64,000 nt of DNA from an uncultured Collinsella sp. (GTDB lineage Bacteria; Actinomycetota; Coriobacteriia; Coriobacteriales; Coriobacteriaceae): the NCBI GenBank assembly GCA_900541645.1, contig UQKQ01000007.1, positions 57,473-121,472 of the forward strand, given 5' to 3'. A model generated the notes under the pieces. It saw nothing but the letters and a program-made list of their open reading frames with translations. It searched no databases and had not been told where the DNA came from. Positions 1-9,402 of this stretch are shown here, piece after piece (the first letter of the stretch is position 1; each line of letters starts with the position of its first letter). A program made the position numbers and the translations under genes.

Positions 1-1011
1 GCCCAGGCCCGTATGCTCGACATTCTGGCCATCGCACCGCGTATCCTAGATGTTCCCGCCGAGCATGTGCACGCCAAGGCCCGCATGCGTTCGCGTGGCG
101 GCTCGCAGTACGGCAAGCAGGGCGCCGGCAAGGGCGGATCGGGCGAGCGCGCCAATATCGCACGCCGTCGCCTCCCACTCATCGAAGAGGGCGGCCTTAC
201 CTTTGCCGTCAACTTTGACGACTACCTGGACGTGGGCATTTTCTTGGACCACCGCGTCACCCGCAACCTGGTGCGCGAGCACGCCAAGCAGGCGCGTCGC
301 TTCCTCAACCTGTTTGCCTACACCGGCACCGCCACCTGCTACGCGGCCGATGGCGGCGTCGAGGAGACCGTGACGGTCGACCTCTCCAACACCTATCTGG
401 ACTGGGCCGAGCGCAACATGCGCCAGAACGGCTTTGTGGGTCCGCAGCATCACTTTGTGCGCGACGACGTGCTCGCCTGGATTCGCGACCAGCGCCAGAC
501 GCGCAACCGCTGGGACCTGATTTTTGTCGACCCGCCCACGTTCTCGAACTCGTCCAAGATGGGCCGCCGCACCTGGGATGTCCAGCGCGACCATGTTGAG
601 CTGTTGGCCGGCGTATCGCGCCTGCTCGCACAGGGCGGCCATGCCATCTTTAGCTGCAACCTGCGAGGCTTCCGCCCCGAGACACGCAAGCTCGCACGCG
701 CGGGCGTGGTGCTACAGGACATAACGGCGCAGACCATCCCCGAGGACTTCGCACGCAACCAGAAGGTGCACCATTGCTATATCGTGCGCCGCCTGCCCAT
801 CGAGGACGCCATGGCCGAGGTCGGCTTTAGCGCCGAGGAAATTGCCGAGCGAACCGAGGAGCTGCGCAACCCCGAGGCCCGCAAGCCCCGTGCGGCAGTA
901 CCCGCGCACGCGCAGGCCGGCAACGGCAAGTCCAACTTTGCCGGCAAACCCTCCCCCGCCGGCAAGCCCAAAAAGAAGAAGTTCTACGCCAGCAAGCCTA
1001 AGGGCAGATAA
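1..1011 (+). CDS. rlmKL: 23S rRNA guanine methyltransferase RlmKL, C-terminal part (5' end outside window)
   Basis: The frame is open from base 1, so this is the 3' portion of a larger gene. The visible part matches the RlmK (YccW-like) methyltransferase half of the RlmKL fusion. It has a substrate-recognition stretch (DYLDVGIFLDHR), a SAM-binding motif I (LNLFAYTGTATCYAA), an acidic motif II (VDLSNTYLDWAERN) and a catalytic-loop motif (FVDPPTFSNS). In the family, RlmK makes m7G2069 and the upstream RlmL half makes m2G2445 in 23S rRNA. The last 50 or so residues are a Lys/Ala/Pro-rich basic tail, typical of an rRNA-binding extension. The gene converges on kdpE, with a long hairpin between them. 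The family call is firm; whether the missing N-terminus carries the THUMP/RlmL half is inferred. Confidence 0.88.
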   Translation, partial: AQARMLDILAIAPRILDVPAEHVHAKARMRSRGGSQYGKQGAGKGGSGERANIARRRLPLIEEGGLTFAVNFDDYLDVGIFLDHRVTRNLVREHAKQARRFLNLFAYTGTATCYAADGGVEETVTVDLSNTYLDWAERNMRQNGFVGPQHHFVRDDVLAWIRDQRQTRNRWDLIFVDPPTFSNSSKMGRRTWDVQRDHVELLAGVSRLLAQGGHAIFSCNLRGFRPETRKLARAGVVLQDITAQTIPEDFARNQKVHHCYIVRRLPIEDAMAEVGFSAEEIAERTEELRNPEARKPRAAVPAHAQAGNGKSNFAGKPSPAGKPKKKKFYASKPKGR

Positions 1012-1014
1012 CAA

Positions 1015-1081
1015 AGTTGCGGTGGAATACGGACTGTTTTGCCTGGAATTAGGCAAATTTAGACCGTATTTCACCGCAACT
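1015..1081. terminator. Long convergent hairpin between rlmKL and kdpE
   Basis: An 18-bp stem with one mismatch (1015-1032 against 1064-1081) encloses a second small hairpin (TTTGCCT/AGGCAAA). It lies between two convergent stop codons and probably terminates both transcripts. Confidence 0.7.
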
Positions 1082-1105
1082 CATATTGGGATGGTGGTTG
1101 GCGAT

Positions 1106-1819
1106 CTAGCCTTGGGTGACTAGGCGGTAGCCAATGCCTACATGGGTTTGGATGTAACGCGGATGCGCGGGGTCGGACTCGATCTTCTTACGCAACGTGC
1201 CCATAAAGACGCGCAGGCTCGCCAGGTCGCTCTTGGTCGCCGTACCCCAGATCTCGTGCAAGATAAACTGGTGCGTCAGCACCTTGTCGGCGTTGTGTGC
1301 CAGCAGGCACAAGAGCTTGTACTCGATCGGCGTCAGATGCAGTTCCTCGCCATCCATCGTGGCGATGCCGGCATCAAAATCGATATGCAACTCGCCGGTA
1401 TCGAACGAGCCCTCGGAGACAACACCGCCCGCCTGCGCATACGAAAGGCGCCTGAGCGTGGTGCGAATGCGCGCGAGCAGCTCCTCGACCGAAAACGGCT
1501 TAGTCAGGTAGTCATCGGCGCCGGCATCGAGCGCTCGGATCTTGTCCGCGTCCTCGCTGCGCGCCGAAACCACGATGATCGGCATGCCCGACCACGCGCG
1601 CACCGACTCCACCACCTTGACGCCGTCCATATCGGGCAGGCCCAGATCGAGCAGCACAATGCTCGGCGCCTGCGACGAAGCGGCGGCGATGGCGGCGTGG
1701 GCGGTCTCCACAGCCATATGGCGCAAACCGTGCGCCTCGAGCGCGGCGACGATAAGGTTGCGGACGGCGGGATCGTCCTCAACGACCAAGATGAGCGGTT
1801 TCACGGCAGAGTTCGGCAC
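1106..1819 (-). CDS. kdpE: KdpE-like OmpR-family response regulator
   Basis: Cytoplasmic DNA-binding response regulator. The receiver domain carries the acidic pair EDD (residues 14-16), the phosphoacceptor Asp58 (LLDLGLPDMDG) and the K of YLTKPFS. A C-terminal winged helix of the OmpR type follows (LTPIEYKLLCLLAHNADKVL, then RYIQTHVGIGYRL). A GTG start at 1819 is chosen because an AAGGAG lies 7 nt upstream and the kinase stop codon is only 4 nt away. A longer upstream frame would run into the kinase gene. It is co-transcribed with the KdpD-like kinase and lies downstream of kup, so a role in potassium homeostasis is likely. The family is clear; the regulon is inferred. Confidence 0.88.
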   Translation of the reverse strand: MPNSAVKPLILVVEDDPAVRNLIVAALEAHGLRHMAVETAHAAIAAASSQAPSIVLLDLGLPDMDGVKVVESVRAWSGMPIIVVSARSEDADKIRALDAGADDYLTKPFSVEELLARIRTTLRRLSYAQAGGVVSEGSFDTGELHIDFDAGIATMDGEELHLTPIEYKLLCLLAHNADKVLTHQFILHEIWGTATKSDLASLRVFMGTLRKKIESDPAHPRYIQTHVGIGYRLVTQG

Positions 1820-1823
1820 AGCG

Positions 1824-3449
1824 CTACTCCTTATCAAACGAAACGTCGGCGGCGGGAAGCTCAATCGTAAAGACCGAGCCGTGCGGGGCCGCCGCGGCAA
1901 CCCCTATGCTACCGCCATGTGCCAGCGCAATGGAGCGGCAAAGCGAAAGCCCCAGACCCACGCTGCGCTGGCTATCGGCCAGACCATGGTTGGCGGTGTA
2001 GAACGACTCAAAGATGCGCTCGCGGTCCTCGGGCGCAATGCCCGGGCCGTCATCGGCCACCGAGCACGCCACACATCCATCATGGACGCCAATCGAGATT
2101 ACGATATGCGAACCCGCAGGCGTATAGGTGATGGCGTTGTTCACCAGATTGACCACCAGCTGCACCATCAGACGCGCGTCGACGTTGACAAGCGCCGGCT
2201 CATCGCACGCCACCACCTTAAGGTCGTGCTCGCGCACGGCCGGGTTTACGTGGCGCAATGCCTCCTCGACGATATCGTCCATGAGCTCGAGTGTGGTCGA
2301 CAGATACATGCCGCCGCCCTCGAGCTTGGTGATGGCGAGCAGATTCTCGACGGTAGCATTGAGCCATTGCGCGTCCGAGCGAATGGATAGGAGCATACCG
2401 CGGCGTGTCTGGTCGTCAAGCACGGCCGTGCCGGTCGAGCCCTGGTCGAGCAGCACGTCGGCATTACCCGAAATGCTGGTAAGCGGCGTGCGCAAATCGT
2501 GCGAGATGGAGCGCAACAAATTGGCGCGCAGCTGCTCGTTTTTAGCGAGCACCGCCGCTTCCTCACGGGCCTCCATGGCGCGGGCGCGATCGAGCGCCAG
2601 CTCGCCTTCGCTCGCGATGGCATCGGCAAGCGTCCGCTCCTCGGGCGTCAGCGCATCGGGCTCGGCGACAATGGCGAGCACCCCCACCACCGAGGCGGGA
2701 TCGCCCGCGCGCACCATGGTGTCACCCGAGCGCACAGTCAGGTATATGCCATAGAACGCCGAAGCGCCATAGGTGGCATCGAGCGGCGTTCCCACATAGG
2801 CGGACGCCGAGAGCCGCGGCGGCATCTGCGGCGCCAGCTGGTGCACCGGCGCGGCATCGCCCACGGCCGTGTACGTTGTGCGCGGCAGCAGGTCATCGTT
2901 ATCGGCATCGGCGCTATACCACACGACCGGACAGTCCGAAAGACGCGCCAGCTGCGTTGCCATAGCATGAACAATCTGTTGCTGATCGCCGCACCGCTGC
3001 AGCATGCGGTTGGTCTCGAGCACCATCTGCGTGCGACGGTCGCTGGCGGCAGCCTGCGCCAAGGCGCGGCGCAGGGCCAGCGCAATCGAGCTCGACACGA
3101 GCGAGACCGCAAACATAATGAAGAACATGCCGGGATAAGCGCGGTCGATAAACGACAGCGCGTAGCGCGGGTCGACAAACAAGAAGTTGTAGAGCGCCAC
3201 GGCGGCGGCAGAGCTCAGCAGGCAGTACAGGCGGCTCCAGGTAAAGAAGGCGCACAGCTGCACAGCGAACACATAGACGATCATGATGCTCGGCGCGAGC
3301 CCCGGATGGTCGAGCAGCGCGCCCACAATCGTCGCCGCAGCTAGCAGCCCCGCCGATACGCAGGCGTCATACAGAGGGCTGCGACGCGTCAGCGTTGTAC
3401 GCCGCCACCAAAAGTTCTCGGCAATATCGCCGTCCGCACGGACGTCCAT
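1824..3449 (-). CDS. kdpD: KdpD-like sensor histidine kinase lacking the N-terminal KdpD/Usp domains
   Basis: Membrane histidine kinase of 541 residues, against about 900 for full-length KdpD. Four closely spaced membrane segments (about 30-125) match the DUF4118 module of KdpD. A GAF-like region (about 150-285), a HisKA domain with the phospho-acceptor His317 (SISHDLRTPLTS) and a HATPase domain with N, G1 and G2 boxes (NLVNNAITYTP, DDGPGIAPEDRERIFE, GLGLSLC) follow. The whole N-terminal KdpD domain with its Walker motifs and the universal-stress domain is absent, so sensing must rely on the membrane and GAF parts. It overlaps functionally with the adjacent kdpE (4-nt gap). No kdpFABC is in view; the neighbour is kup. 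Confidence 0.87.
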   Translation of the reverse strand: MDVRADGDIAENFWWRRTTLTRRSPLYDACVSAGLLAAATIVGALLDHPGLAPSIMIVYVFAVQLCAFFTWSRLYCLLSSAAAVALYNFLFVDPRYALSFIDRAYPGMFFIMFAVSLVSSSIALALRRALAQAAASDRRTQMVLETNRMLQRCGDQQQIVHAMATQLARLSDCPVVWYSADADNDDLLPRTTYTAVGDAAPVHQLAPQMPPRLSASAYVGTPLDATYGASAFYGIYLTVRSGDTMVRAGDPASVVGVLAIVAEPDALTPEERTLADAIASEGELALDRARAMEAREEAAVLAKNEQLRANLLRSISHDLRTPLTSISGNADVLLDQGSTGTAVLDDQTRRGMLLSIRSDAQWLNATVENLLAITKLEGGGMYLSTTLELMDDIVEEALRHVNPAVREHDLKVVACDEPALVNVDARLMVQLVVNLVNNAITYTPAGSHIVISIGVHDGCVACSVADDGPGIAPEDRERIFESFYTANHGLADSQRSVGLGLSLCRSIALAHGGSIGVAAAAPHGSVFTIELPAADVSFDKE

Positions 3450-3480
3450 CAGCGCCCCGCCCCTCTCTCAAAAACAAAAA

Positions 3481-3513
3481 CCACCACAAAGGGGACTGGC
3501 ACCTTTGCGGTGG
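3481..3513. repeat. REP-like 33-nt hairpin tag, copy 1
   Basis: An imperfect inverted repeat (CCACCACAAAGG against CCTTTGCGGTGG) around a GGGGACTGGCA centre, lying between kup and the kinase. The same 33-nt unit recurs at 43478-43510 with five or so changes. The GGGGAC core and small size resemble REP sequences mobilised by RAYT transposases; no such transposase is in the window. Confidence 0.6.
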
Positions 3514-3585
3514 TTGCCTCCTTGTGGTGGTTCCAAGTGTATAGCCTTTGCAGCCTGCGGTCGTTAGACAAACAGCAGACGTCGA

Positions 3586-5613
3586 CTACGGGCGCTCGTC
3601 GGGAGCCAGACGCTGCATCTTGCTCACGGCCTTAAACTTGGTGAACAGCGGCACGTACTCAAAGCTCACGTTGGAGTTCTCCAGGCCGTACCAGCGCGCA
3701 GGCGTGCCGGCGGCACGGCGGATGATGTACTTGAGCGTGATGGCCGTACGCTCGCTCGGCTCCACGTCGCTTTCGGGTGCCAGCAGCTTGCGGATCATGA
3801 CGAACTTGAACGTACCGATGTTGCCCGGGTCCTTGTAGACCGAGTAGTCGTGCGTCTGCGCCGGCAGCTCGCCGCTGGCAGCCAGGTCCTGAACAACCTG
3901 GCGCAGGTAGGCATTGACGCGCTGGTTGATCTTGTAGCCCAGGTACAGATGCACGCGGAACACGTAGTCGGTGCCGAACGTCTCGACCGAGTAGGCAAAG
4001 GTATGCGGCTCGTCCATGGTCTCGACATTCACGAACCACCAGGCGCGAGCGCGCTTGGGGTGCTTATCCAGGATGGAGTAGACGATATCGCGGTCGATAT
4101 AGTCGGTGTTGGTGTCCTTGGTCAGGTACACGATATTGTCGCTCATGAGCTCGTAGCGATCGTCATCGCGCAGGCGCTTGAGCTGCGGCAGGTAGCTGCG
4201 CAGCGGCAGCAGCGTAAACTGGCGCTGCTCAACAGCCGTGCCGTTGTACCAGCACACCATGATGCCCATGATGAGTGCAGCCATGAGAATGGTGAAGTAG
4301 CCACCGTGGAAGAACTTGGTGAGCGAGCTCACAAAGAAGAAGCCCTCGAGCAAAAGGAAGAAGGCGGCAAAGATCCACGGCGCGACCTTGAGATTGCGCT
4401 CCACGTGCAGATAGAAGAAGAGCAGCATTGTCGTGCACATCATGGTCAGGGTAATGGCCAGGCCGTACGCGGCCTCCATGTGCGCCGAGTTCTGGAACAG
4501 CAGCACCACGACGACGCAGCCCACGAGCATGACGTTGTTGACCATGGGGATGTAGAGCTGGCCCTTGGTCTCGGCAGGATAGAAGACCTGCATATGCGGC
4601 ATGAGGTCCAGGCGGCTGGCCTCGGACACCAGCGAGAATGCGCCGGTGATGAGCGCCTGCGAGGCGATGATGGCCGCGACGGTGGAAAGGCCGACGGCAA
4701 AGGGGCGCAGACCCGGGGCGAGCATCTGGTAGAAGGGGTTGAGGTCGGCGATACCCATGAGCTCCGGGTTGCCGGCGTTGTTGATAAGCCACGCGCCCTG
4801 GCCCATGTAGGACAGCAGCAGGCAGCACTTAACGAACGGCCAGGTGGCATAGATGTTGCCGCGGCCCACATGGCCCATGTCGGAATAGAGCGCCTCGGCA
4901 CCGGTGGTAGCGAGGAAGCAGCTGCCCAAAATCATGATGCCCGCATGGTTGTTGGGGCTCAGCAGAAAAGCGATGCCACGCAACGGGTTGAGGCACAGCA
5001 GCACCGCGGGATACTGGCAGACAAAGAACAGGCCCGTGCCGCCCAGGAACAAAAACCACAGCGTCATGATGGGGCCGAAGGCGTGACCGATCTTGGCCGT
5101 GCCGATGCGCTGCACCAAGAAGAGCGCGATGATGATGGCAAGCGTGATGGCGACGACACGACCCTGGTCGTCACCGAGCACGGCATGGACCGCCGGGATG
5201 GTGCGCAGGCCCTCGATGGCCGTGGTGACGGTAACGGCAGGCGTCAGGATGCCGTCGGCGAGGAGCGCCGCGCCGCCCAGCATGGCGGGGATGATGAGCC
5301 ACTTGCCGCAGCGCTTGACCAGGCTGTACAGGGCAAAGATGCCGCCCTCGCCGTGGTTGTCGGCGCGCAGCGAGATCAGCACGTACTTGACGGTCGTCAG
5401 CAGCGTGACCGTCCACACGACAAGGGAGAGCGCGCCGAGCACGAACTCCTGCGTGACGCTTCCGATGCCGCCGTTGCCGGCAACGAGCGCCTTGGTTACA
5501 TACATGGGGCTGGTGCCGATATCGCCATACACCACGCCCAGCGTGACGAGCATCGCCGAGATGCTCACAGGAATCGCAGCGTGCGAGGCTACTTCCTTTG
5601 CCTTTTGTTCCAT
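3586..5613 (-). CDS. kup: Low-affinity potassium uptake transporter Kup
   Basis: Integral membrane K+:H+ symporter of the KUP/HAK/KT family, 675 residues. The signature near the N-terminus (TLGVVYGDIGTSPMYV) is followed by about twelve hydrophobic segments and a cytoplasmic C-terminal region of about 200 residues. ATG at 5613 is preferred: it has GGAGG 9 nt upstream, while the upstream TTG of the longest frame coincides with that ribosome binding site. It is transcribed toward the KdpDE-like pair, separated by about 135 nt containing a REP-like tag, and could be read through into it. A promoter with a perfect TATAAT is visible just upstream. Confidence 0.95.
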   Translation of the reverse strand: MEQKAKEVASHAAIPVSISAMLVTLGVVYGDIGTSPMYVTKALVAGNGGIGSVTQEFVLGALSLVVWTVTLLTTVKYVLISLRADNHGEGGIFALYSLVKRCGKWLIIPAMLGGAALLADGILTPAVTVTTAIEGLRTIPAVHAVLGDDQGRVVAITLAIIIALFLVQRIGTAKIGHAFGPIMTLWFLFLGGTGLFFVCQYPAVLLCLNPLRGIAFLLSPNNHAGIMILGSCFLATTGAEALYSDMGHVGRGNIYATWPFVKCCLLLSYMGQGAWLINNAGNPELMGIADLNPFYQMLAPGLRPFAVGLSTVAAIIASQALITGAFSLVSEASRLDLMPHMQVFYPAETKGQLYIPMVNNVMLVGCVVVVLLFQNSAHMEAAYGLAITLTMMCTTMLLFFYLHVERNLKVAPWIFAAFFLLLEGFFFVSSLTKFFHGGYFTILMAALIMGIMVCWYNGTAVEQRQFTLLPLRSYLPQLKRLRDDDRYELMSDNIVYLTKDTNTDYIDRDIVYSILDKHPKRARAWWFVNVETMDEPHTFAYSVETFGTDYVFRVHLYLGYKINQRVNAYLRQVVQDLAASGELPAQTHDYSVYKDPGNIGTFKFVMIRKLLAPESDVEPSERTAITLKYIIRRAAGTPARWYGLENSNVSFEYVPLFTKFKAVSKMQRLAPDERP

Positions 5614-5648
5614 AAGCCGGTTTCCTCCCAATTTTACCGTTCGACGGG

Positions 5649-5654
5649 ATTATA
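5649..5654 (-). promoter_or_regulatory. Candidate -10 box for kup
   Basis: TATAAT on the minus strand, about 35 nt upstream of the kup start. The region 17 nt further upstream is AT-rich but lacks a good -35 match. Confidence 0.4.
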
Positions 5655-5736
5655 TGTAATCAGCCCATATTTTAATGGCACCGTTTTCCCAGCTAGATAA
5701 ACATTTATGCGGCCTTTAGGCCACCGCGGCGATATG

Positions 5737-5771
5737 GAATGTGACAAAGGGATACCCCCTTTGTCACATTC
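5737..5771 (-). terminator. Hairpin ending the nitroreductase gene
   Basis: A perfect 15-bp inverted repeat with a 5-nt loop, 1 nt beyond the stop codon of the nitroreductase. The stem contains GTGACAAAGGG, similar in style to the REP-like tags elsewhere in the window. Confidence 0.65.
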
Positions 5772-5772
5772 G

Positions 5773-6645
5773 TCATTTTCCGAGCCAGTTTTTGAACCAC
5801 CACTCCATAGAGCGGCTCATCTCGGCCATAAAGGGACTCGTGTGCTTACGGGTGTAGATATCGACGACGCGCTCGCCCACCTCGCGGGCGTGCGGGCGAA
5901 ACATCGCGTCCATCTCGGCCACCTGCGCATCCAAGGTCGCGGCGTCGGCGCGACAATAACGCTCCTCATGCACCAGGTTCACCACGGGATGCGCGATCGC
6001 CGGGCGCTCCTTGCGGGGCGTGCCGATGATGAGCATCGACAGCGGCATGGTATAGGGAGGCAAGTCCAGCAGCGCGGCGACTTCCTCGGCGTTCTCGACG
6101 ACATCGCCGATATAGCAGCTCCCCAGCCCCAGGGCCTCGGCGGCAACCACGGCGTTTTGAGCGGCGATCATGGCATCCTGTGCCGCGATGGCAAAGTCGC
6201 CCAGGCCCGGCGCACGACGGGGCGACTTGCCCGTGCGCTCGACAAACTCGGGCTCAAAGCAACCCACGTGCTCAAACAGATCGATCCACTTGGCATAGTC
6301 GACTACAAATATGAGTGCCCAGGGCGCCTTGGCGATCATGGGCTGATGATCGCACAGGTCGGCCAGGCGGTCCAATGTGGCCTGCTCACGAATGCTCACG
6401 ATGGAATACATCATCATGGCGCCTGCCGACGGCGCACGGCTCGCCGCATGCAGAATCGCCGCCCGCTGTTCGTCGGTCACCGCCACGGGACGGTCATCGT
6501 CATCACGCGCGAAGGCACGCGTAGACGAGCGATGCTCCAAGATGTCCAGTACCGCGTTGCCCGTAGTCTCGACCGGATAGCCGTATGTATCCACGACCGC
6601 AGCTCCGTCGCTGCCCATGTCCGCCTTGCAAACCTGCTCGCTCAT
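5773..6645 (-). CDS. Nitroreductase-family oxidoreductase
   Basis: Probable FMN-dependent NAD(P)H oxidoreductase of 290 residues. The N-terminal family signature is present (DILEHRSSTRAF, then the APSAGAMMMYSI region that binds FMN phosphate), and a second FMN-contact segment appears at VVAAEALGLGSCYIGDV. Following it is the usual LPPYTMPLSMLIIG strand. The C-terminal 60 residues, ending WWFKNWLGK, form an extra tail seen in larger clostridial-type nitroreductases. The ATG at 6645 has AGGG upstream. It is a monocistronic gene with its own hairpin terminator. The substrate cannot be told from sequence. Confidence 0.85.
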   Translation of the reverse strand: MSEQVCKADMGSDGAAVVDTYGYPVETTGNAVLDILEHRSSTRAFARDDDDRPVAVTDEQRAAILHAASRAPSAGAMMMYSIVSIREQATLDRLADLCDHQPMIAKAPWALIFVVDYAKWIDLFEHVGCFEPEFVERTGKSPRRAPGLGDFAIAAQDAMIAAQNAVVAAEALGLGSCYIGDVVENAEEVAALLDLPPYTMPLSMLIIGTPRKERPAIAHPVVNLVHEERYCRADAATLDAQVAEMDAMFRPHAREVGERVVDIYTRKHTSPFMAEMSRSMEWWFKNWLGK

Positions 6646-6858
6646 CGCCCTACCCTCGCCATTTCTTTAAGAAGCCTTTACGTTTCCGTGTAATTCCCGT
6701 CCATTATCGCGCAGGTCGCCGCTACATTGCGCAACACCACCACGCACGCGCGTTATTATGGCTGGTTGTTGTGCGCAGTCACCAAATGCAGCGTATATCT
6801 TGGTAACAATCGGGTAAACCCCCGCTTTCGTAGGTTTTAGTTTGTGAGGAGTCTCAGC

Positions 6859-9159
6859 ATGTTCGCTGCCGCCATCTCGCTCGTCGGTCTTGCGGCGACC
6901 GTCTACCTTGTCTTGCGCGAGGCCAAGGCCATTCGCGCTCAGTCGGGCACCGTTGCCAAAAGCGCTCTTGGGTGGAGCGTCGCCTTCGGCCTGTTCCAGC
7001 TCTTTTTGACCATTTGGGGCGCCATTGGCCTCGTCGCCCAAAACGAGCCGCTCGCCTTTGTGATGCTCATCCTGACCAATGCCATCCTCACCGGCTGCGC
7101 TTGGGCCAGCATCGCCCGCGACCGTATCGCCCCGCGCGTCTTTGCGTTTGCCGCGCCCGACGCCCCCGCTCCCACCGGCAAGCTCGCCCGTCTGCGCGGC
7201 GCCTTTGTGGGCAAACCGCTCGTCGCCGCCGTCCTGTGCCTGCTGCTCGCCGGCGTCTTTGCGCTGCTGGGCATGGAGGTCTCGTCCAACCACGACTTTA
7301 CCTGGGTCTACCCCCTGTGCATCCTGCTCGAGTGGGCTATCATCACCACGCTCATGGTCGGCCTGTTCTTCCTGTTCCAGCGCCACGGCGCGGCTCCCGC
7401 GGTCCTGGCCTTTGCCCTCTTTGTCCTGGGCATTGCCGAGTTCTTTGTCATCACGTTTAAATCCATGCCCATCCAGCCGGGCGACCTTTCGGCCATCTCC
7501 ACCGCCGCCGCAGTCGCCGGCAACGGCTACACCTTCTCCATCTCGCTGTTCTGCGTGCTGTCCATGGGCTTTACCGCCATCGCCATGCTGCTATGCGAGT
7601 ACGCCGGCCTGGTGGCACCGCACCGTCAAAAGGGTGCCGCCAACGCCAAGCGCATGCTGCTCATCAACCTGCTCGTGGCGGTGCTGTGCCTGGGCGGCGT
7701 GACCGCGCATGTCACGCTCATCGACTACTACAACACCCTCGGCATCACCGTCTACACCTGGCGTCCGCTCGAGAGCTACTGGCGCGAGGGCTATCTGCCT
7801 GCCTTTATTAGCGCGGCACAGTCCATCAAGCCGCCCAAACCCGCCGACTATTCTGTCGATGACGCCAAGGCCACGCTCAAAAAGTACGCCAAGGCCTACG
7901 ACAAATCCGACGCGGCCAAGAGCGACGAGCGCGCCGCCGCAAAGGAGCAGTTCGACAGCGAGAAGCCCACGGTCATCGCTATCATGAACGAGACGTTCTC
8001 GGATTTGTCGATCTACCAGAACATGCGCGCCGGCTACGAAGGTCCGCAGTACTTTAAGAACCTGTCCAACTGCCTCAGCCGCGGAAAGCTCTACGTGAGC
8101 GCCTACGGCGGCGGCACGGCCAATACCGAGTTTGAGTTTATGACCGGCAACTCCATGGCCAACCTGGGCTCGGGCGTGTACCCCTACACCATCTACAACA
8201 TGGAAACGACCGGGAATCTGGCAGAGCAGTTCAAATCGCTCGGCTATTCCACCACGGCCATGCACCCCAACCACGCGACCAACTGGAACCGCGAGAACGT
8301 CTACAAGGACTTTGGCTTTGACCAGTTCCTGTCCATCAACGATTTCCAAGGCGCCGATACCCTGCGCGGCATGGTGACCGACCAGGCAACCTACGACAAG
8401 ATTCTTGAGCTGCTCGACCAGAACGCCGATCCGCAGTTTATCTTCGATGTGACCATGCAGAACCACTCGGGCTACGACAAGGGTCTGCTGCCGGTCGACA
8501 AGCAGATGCACCTGAACATCGACACGACCGACCTGGACGCTAAGACCGTCGAGGACGGCACGCTCTCCGATGTTGACGAGTATGTCTCGTGCATCGAGCA
8601 GTCCGACCAAGCGCTGCGTTACTTCCTCAACGCCCTGAGCAAGCTCGACCGCAAGGTGGTCGTGGTGTTCTGGGGCGACCACCAGCCGTTCTTCCCGTCC
8701 AAGTTCAACGATAAGTGGTTTACCGGCGAGGACGACGCCACCCACCAGGAGCGCTTGTGGCAGACCGACTACATCATTTGGGCTAACTACGACGTTGCCG
8801 GTTGTGACCAGACGAGCGAGGTCGACGACCTGTCCACCAACTACCTGTCCACCCAGCTGATGCAACTGATCGGCGCACCGCTGACCGACTACCAGAAAGC
8901 GCACATGACGCTGCGCGAGTCGCTGCCCGTCATCAACTCCGTGGGCTACGAGGACGCCAGCCTGCGCTGGGCGCTCTCCTCCAACGTCACCGGTGACGAC
9001 GCCGCAGCCGCAGCCGCCACCAAGGCGCGTGAGGATTACGCCAAGATGCAGTACTACGAAATGTTCCGCGACGGCAAGAACGTCTACACCGAGCACTTCC
9101 AGACCGAGGCCAACGAGACCGACCCCAACCTGGCGCCGGGTACAACCAAGATCAAATAG
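6859..9159 (+). CDS. LtaS-like phosphoglycerol transferase (sulfatase-fold membrane enzyme)
   Basis: Cell-envelope enzyme of 766 residues. The N-terminal 320 residues contain about seven hydrophobic segments with two hydrophilic breaks. The extracellular domain is of the alkaline phosphatase/sulfatase fold: IAIMNETFSDL supplies the first metal ligand, GGGTANTEFEFMTG matches the catalytic-Thr segment of lipoteichoic acid synthase, and VVFWGDHQPFF matches its metal-binding GDH motif. In the family this transfers glycerol-phosphate from phosphatidylglycerol onto a growing polymer or glycan. ATG at 6859 is chosen because AGGAG sits 7 nt upstream; the GTG at 6844 overlaps that site. A long hairpin element lies 27 nt beyond the stop. 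Whether it makes teichoic acid or decorates another glycan is unknown. Confidence 0.87.
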   Translation: MFAAAISLVGLAATVYLVLREAKAIRAQSGTVAKSALGWSVAFGLFQLFLTIWGAIGLVAQNEPLAFVMLILTNAILTGCAWASIARDRIAPRVFAFAAPDAPAPTGKLARLRGAFVGKPLVAAVLCLLLAGVFALLGMEVSSNHDFTWVYPLCILLEWAIITTLMVGLFFLFQRHGAAPAVLAFALFVLGIAEFFVITFKSMPIQPGDLSAISTAAAVAGNGYTFSISLFCVLSMGFTAIAMLLCEYAGLVAPHRQKGAANAKRMLLINLLVAVLCLGGVTAHVTLIDYYNTLGITVYTWRPLESYWREGYLPAFISAAQSIKPPKPADYSVDDAKATLKKYAKAYDKSDAAKSDERAAAKEQFDSEKPTVIAIMNETFSDLSIYQNMRAGYEGPQYFKNLSNCLSRGKLYVSAYGGGTANTEFEFMTGNSMANLGSGVYPYTIYNMETTGNLAEQFKSLGYSTTAMHPNHATNWNRENVYKDFGFDQFLSINDFQGADTLRGMVTDQATYDKILELLDQNADPQFIFDVTMQNHSGYDKGLLPVDKQMHLNIDTTDLDAKTVEDGTLSDVDEYVSCIEQSDQALRYFLNALSKLDRKVVVVFWGDHQPFFPSKFNDKWFTGEDDATHQERLWQTDYIIWANYDVAGCDQTSEVDDLSTNYLSTQLMQLIGAPLTDYQKAHMTLRESLPVINSVGYEDASLRWALSSNVTGDDAAAAAATKAREDYAKMQYYEMFRDGKNVYTEHFQTEANETDPNLAPGTTKIK

Positions 9160-9186
9160 CGACTAGCTGCTGAGCCACAACTGAAA

Positions 9187-9316
9187 CGTCTGTCCGGGCG
9201 GAGGCATATAAGGTTCCCTGCTCGGACAGTCCTGCGCAAGACGGAGGCCACATTAAGTGGCCTCCTTTGCGTGCGGAACTCGCGATGAACCTTATATGCC
9301 TCCGCCCGGACAGACG
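9187..9316. repeat. Long-arm hairpin element, core family 1, copy A
   Basis: Perfect 30-bp inverted arms (9187-9216 and 9287-9316) flank a 70-nt core that contains an inner palindrome GGAGGCCACATTAAGTGG. The core is nearly identical to those at 9754-9822 (reverse orientation) and 53182-53248, but the arms share nothing with those copies. It may also act as terminator for the LtaS-like gene. Confidence 0.85.
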
Positions 9317-9371
9317 CCTTGTTGTTGGAGCACGGCTTGTCATGGGGGTATCCGCTGAACATATATAAGTT

Positions 9372-9394
9372 GAAGGCCACATTAAGTGGCCTTC
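9372..9394. repeat. Core-only remnant of the family 1 hairpin element
   Basis: The inner palindrome of the family 1 core (GAAGGCCACATTAAGTGG and onward) occurs here without long arms, immediately before the hairpin array. Confidence 0.6.
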
Positions 9395-9402
9395 TTTGTA
9401 TT

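Noticed and set aside
3850..5700. A 616-residue frame antisense to kup
   Set aside because: His/Gln/Arg-rich shadow of a clearly coding opposite strand.
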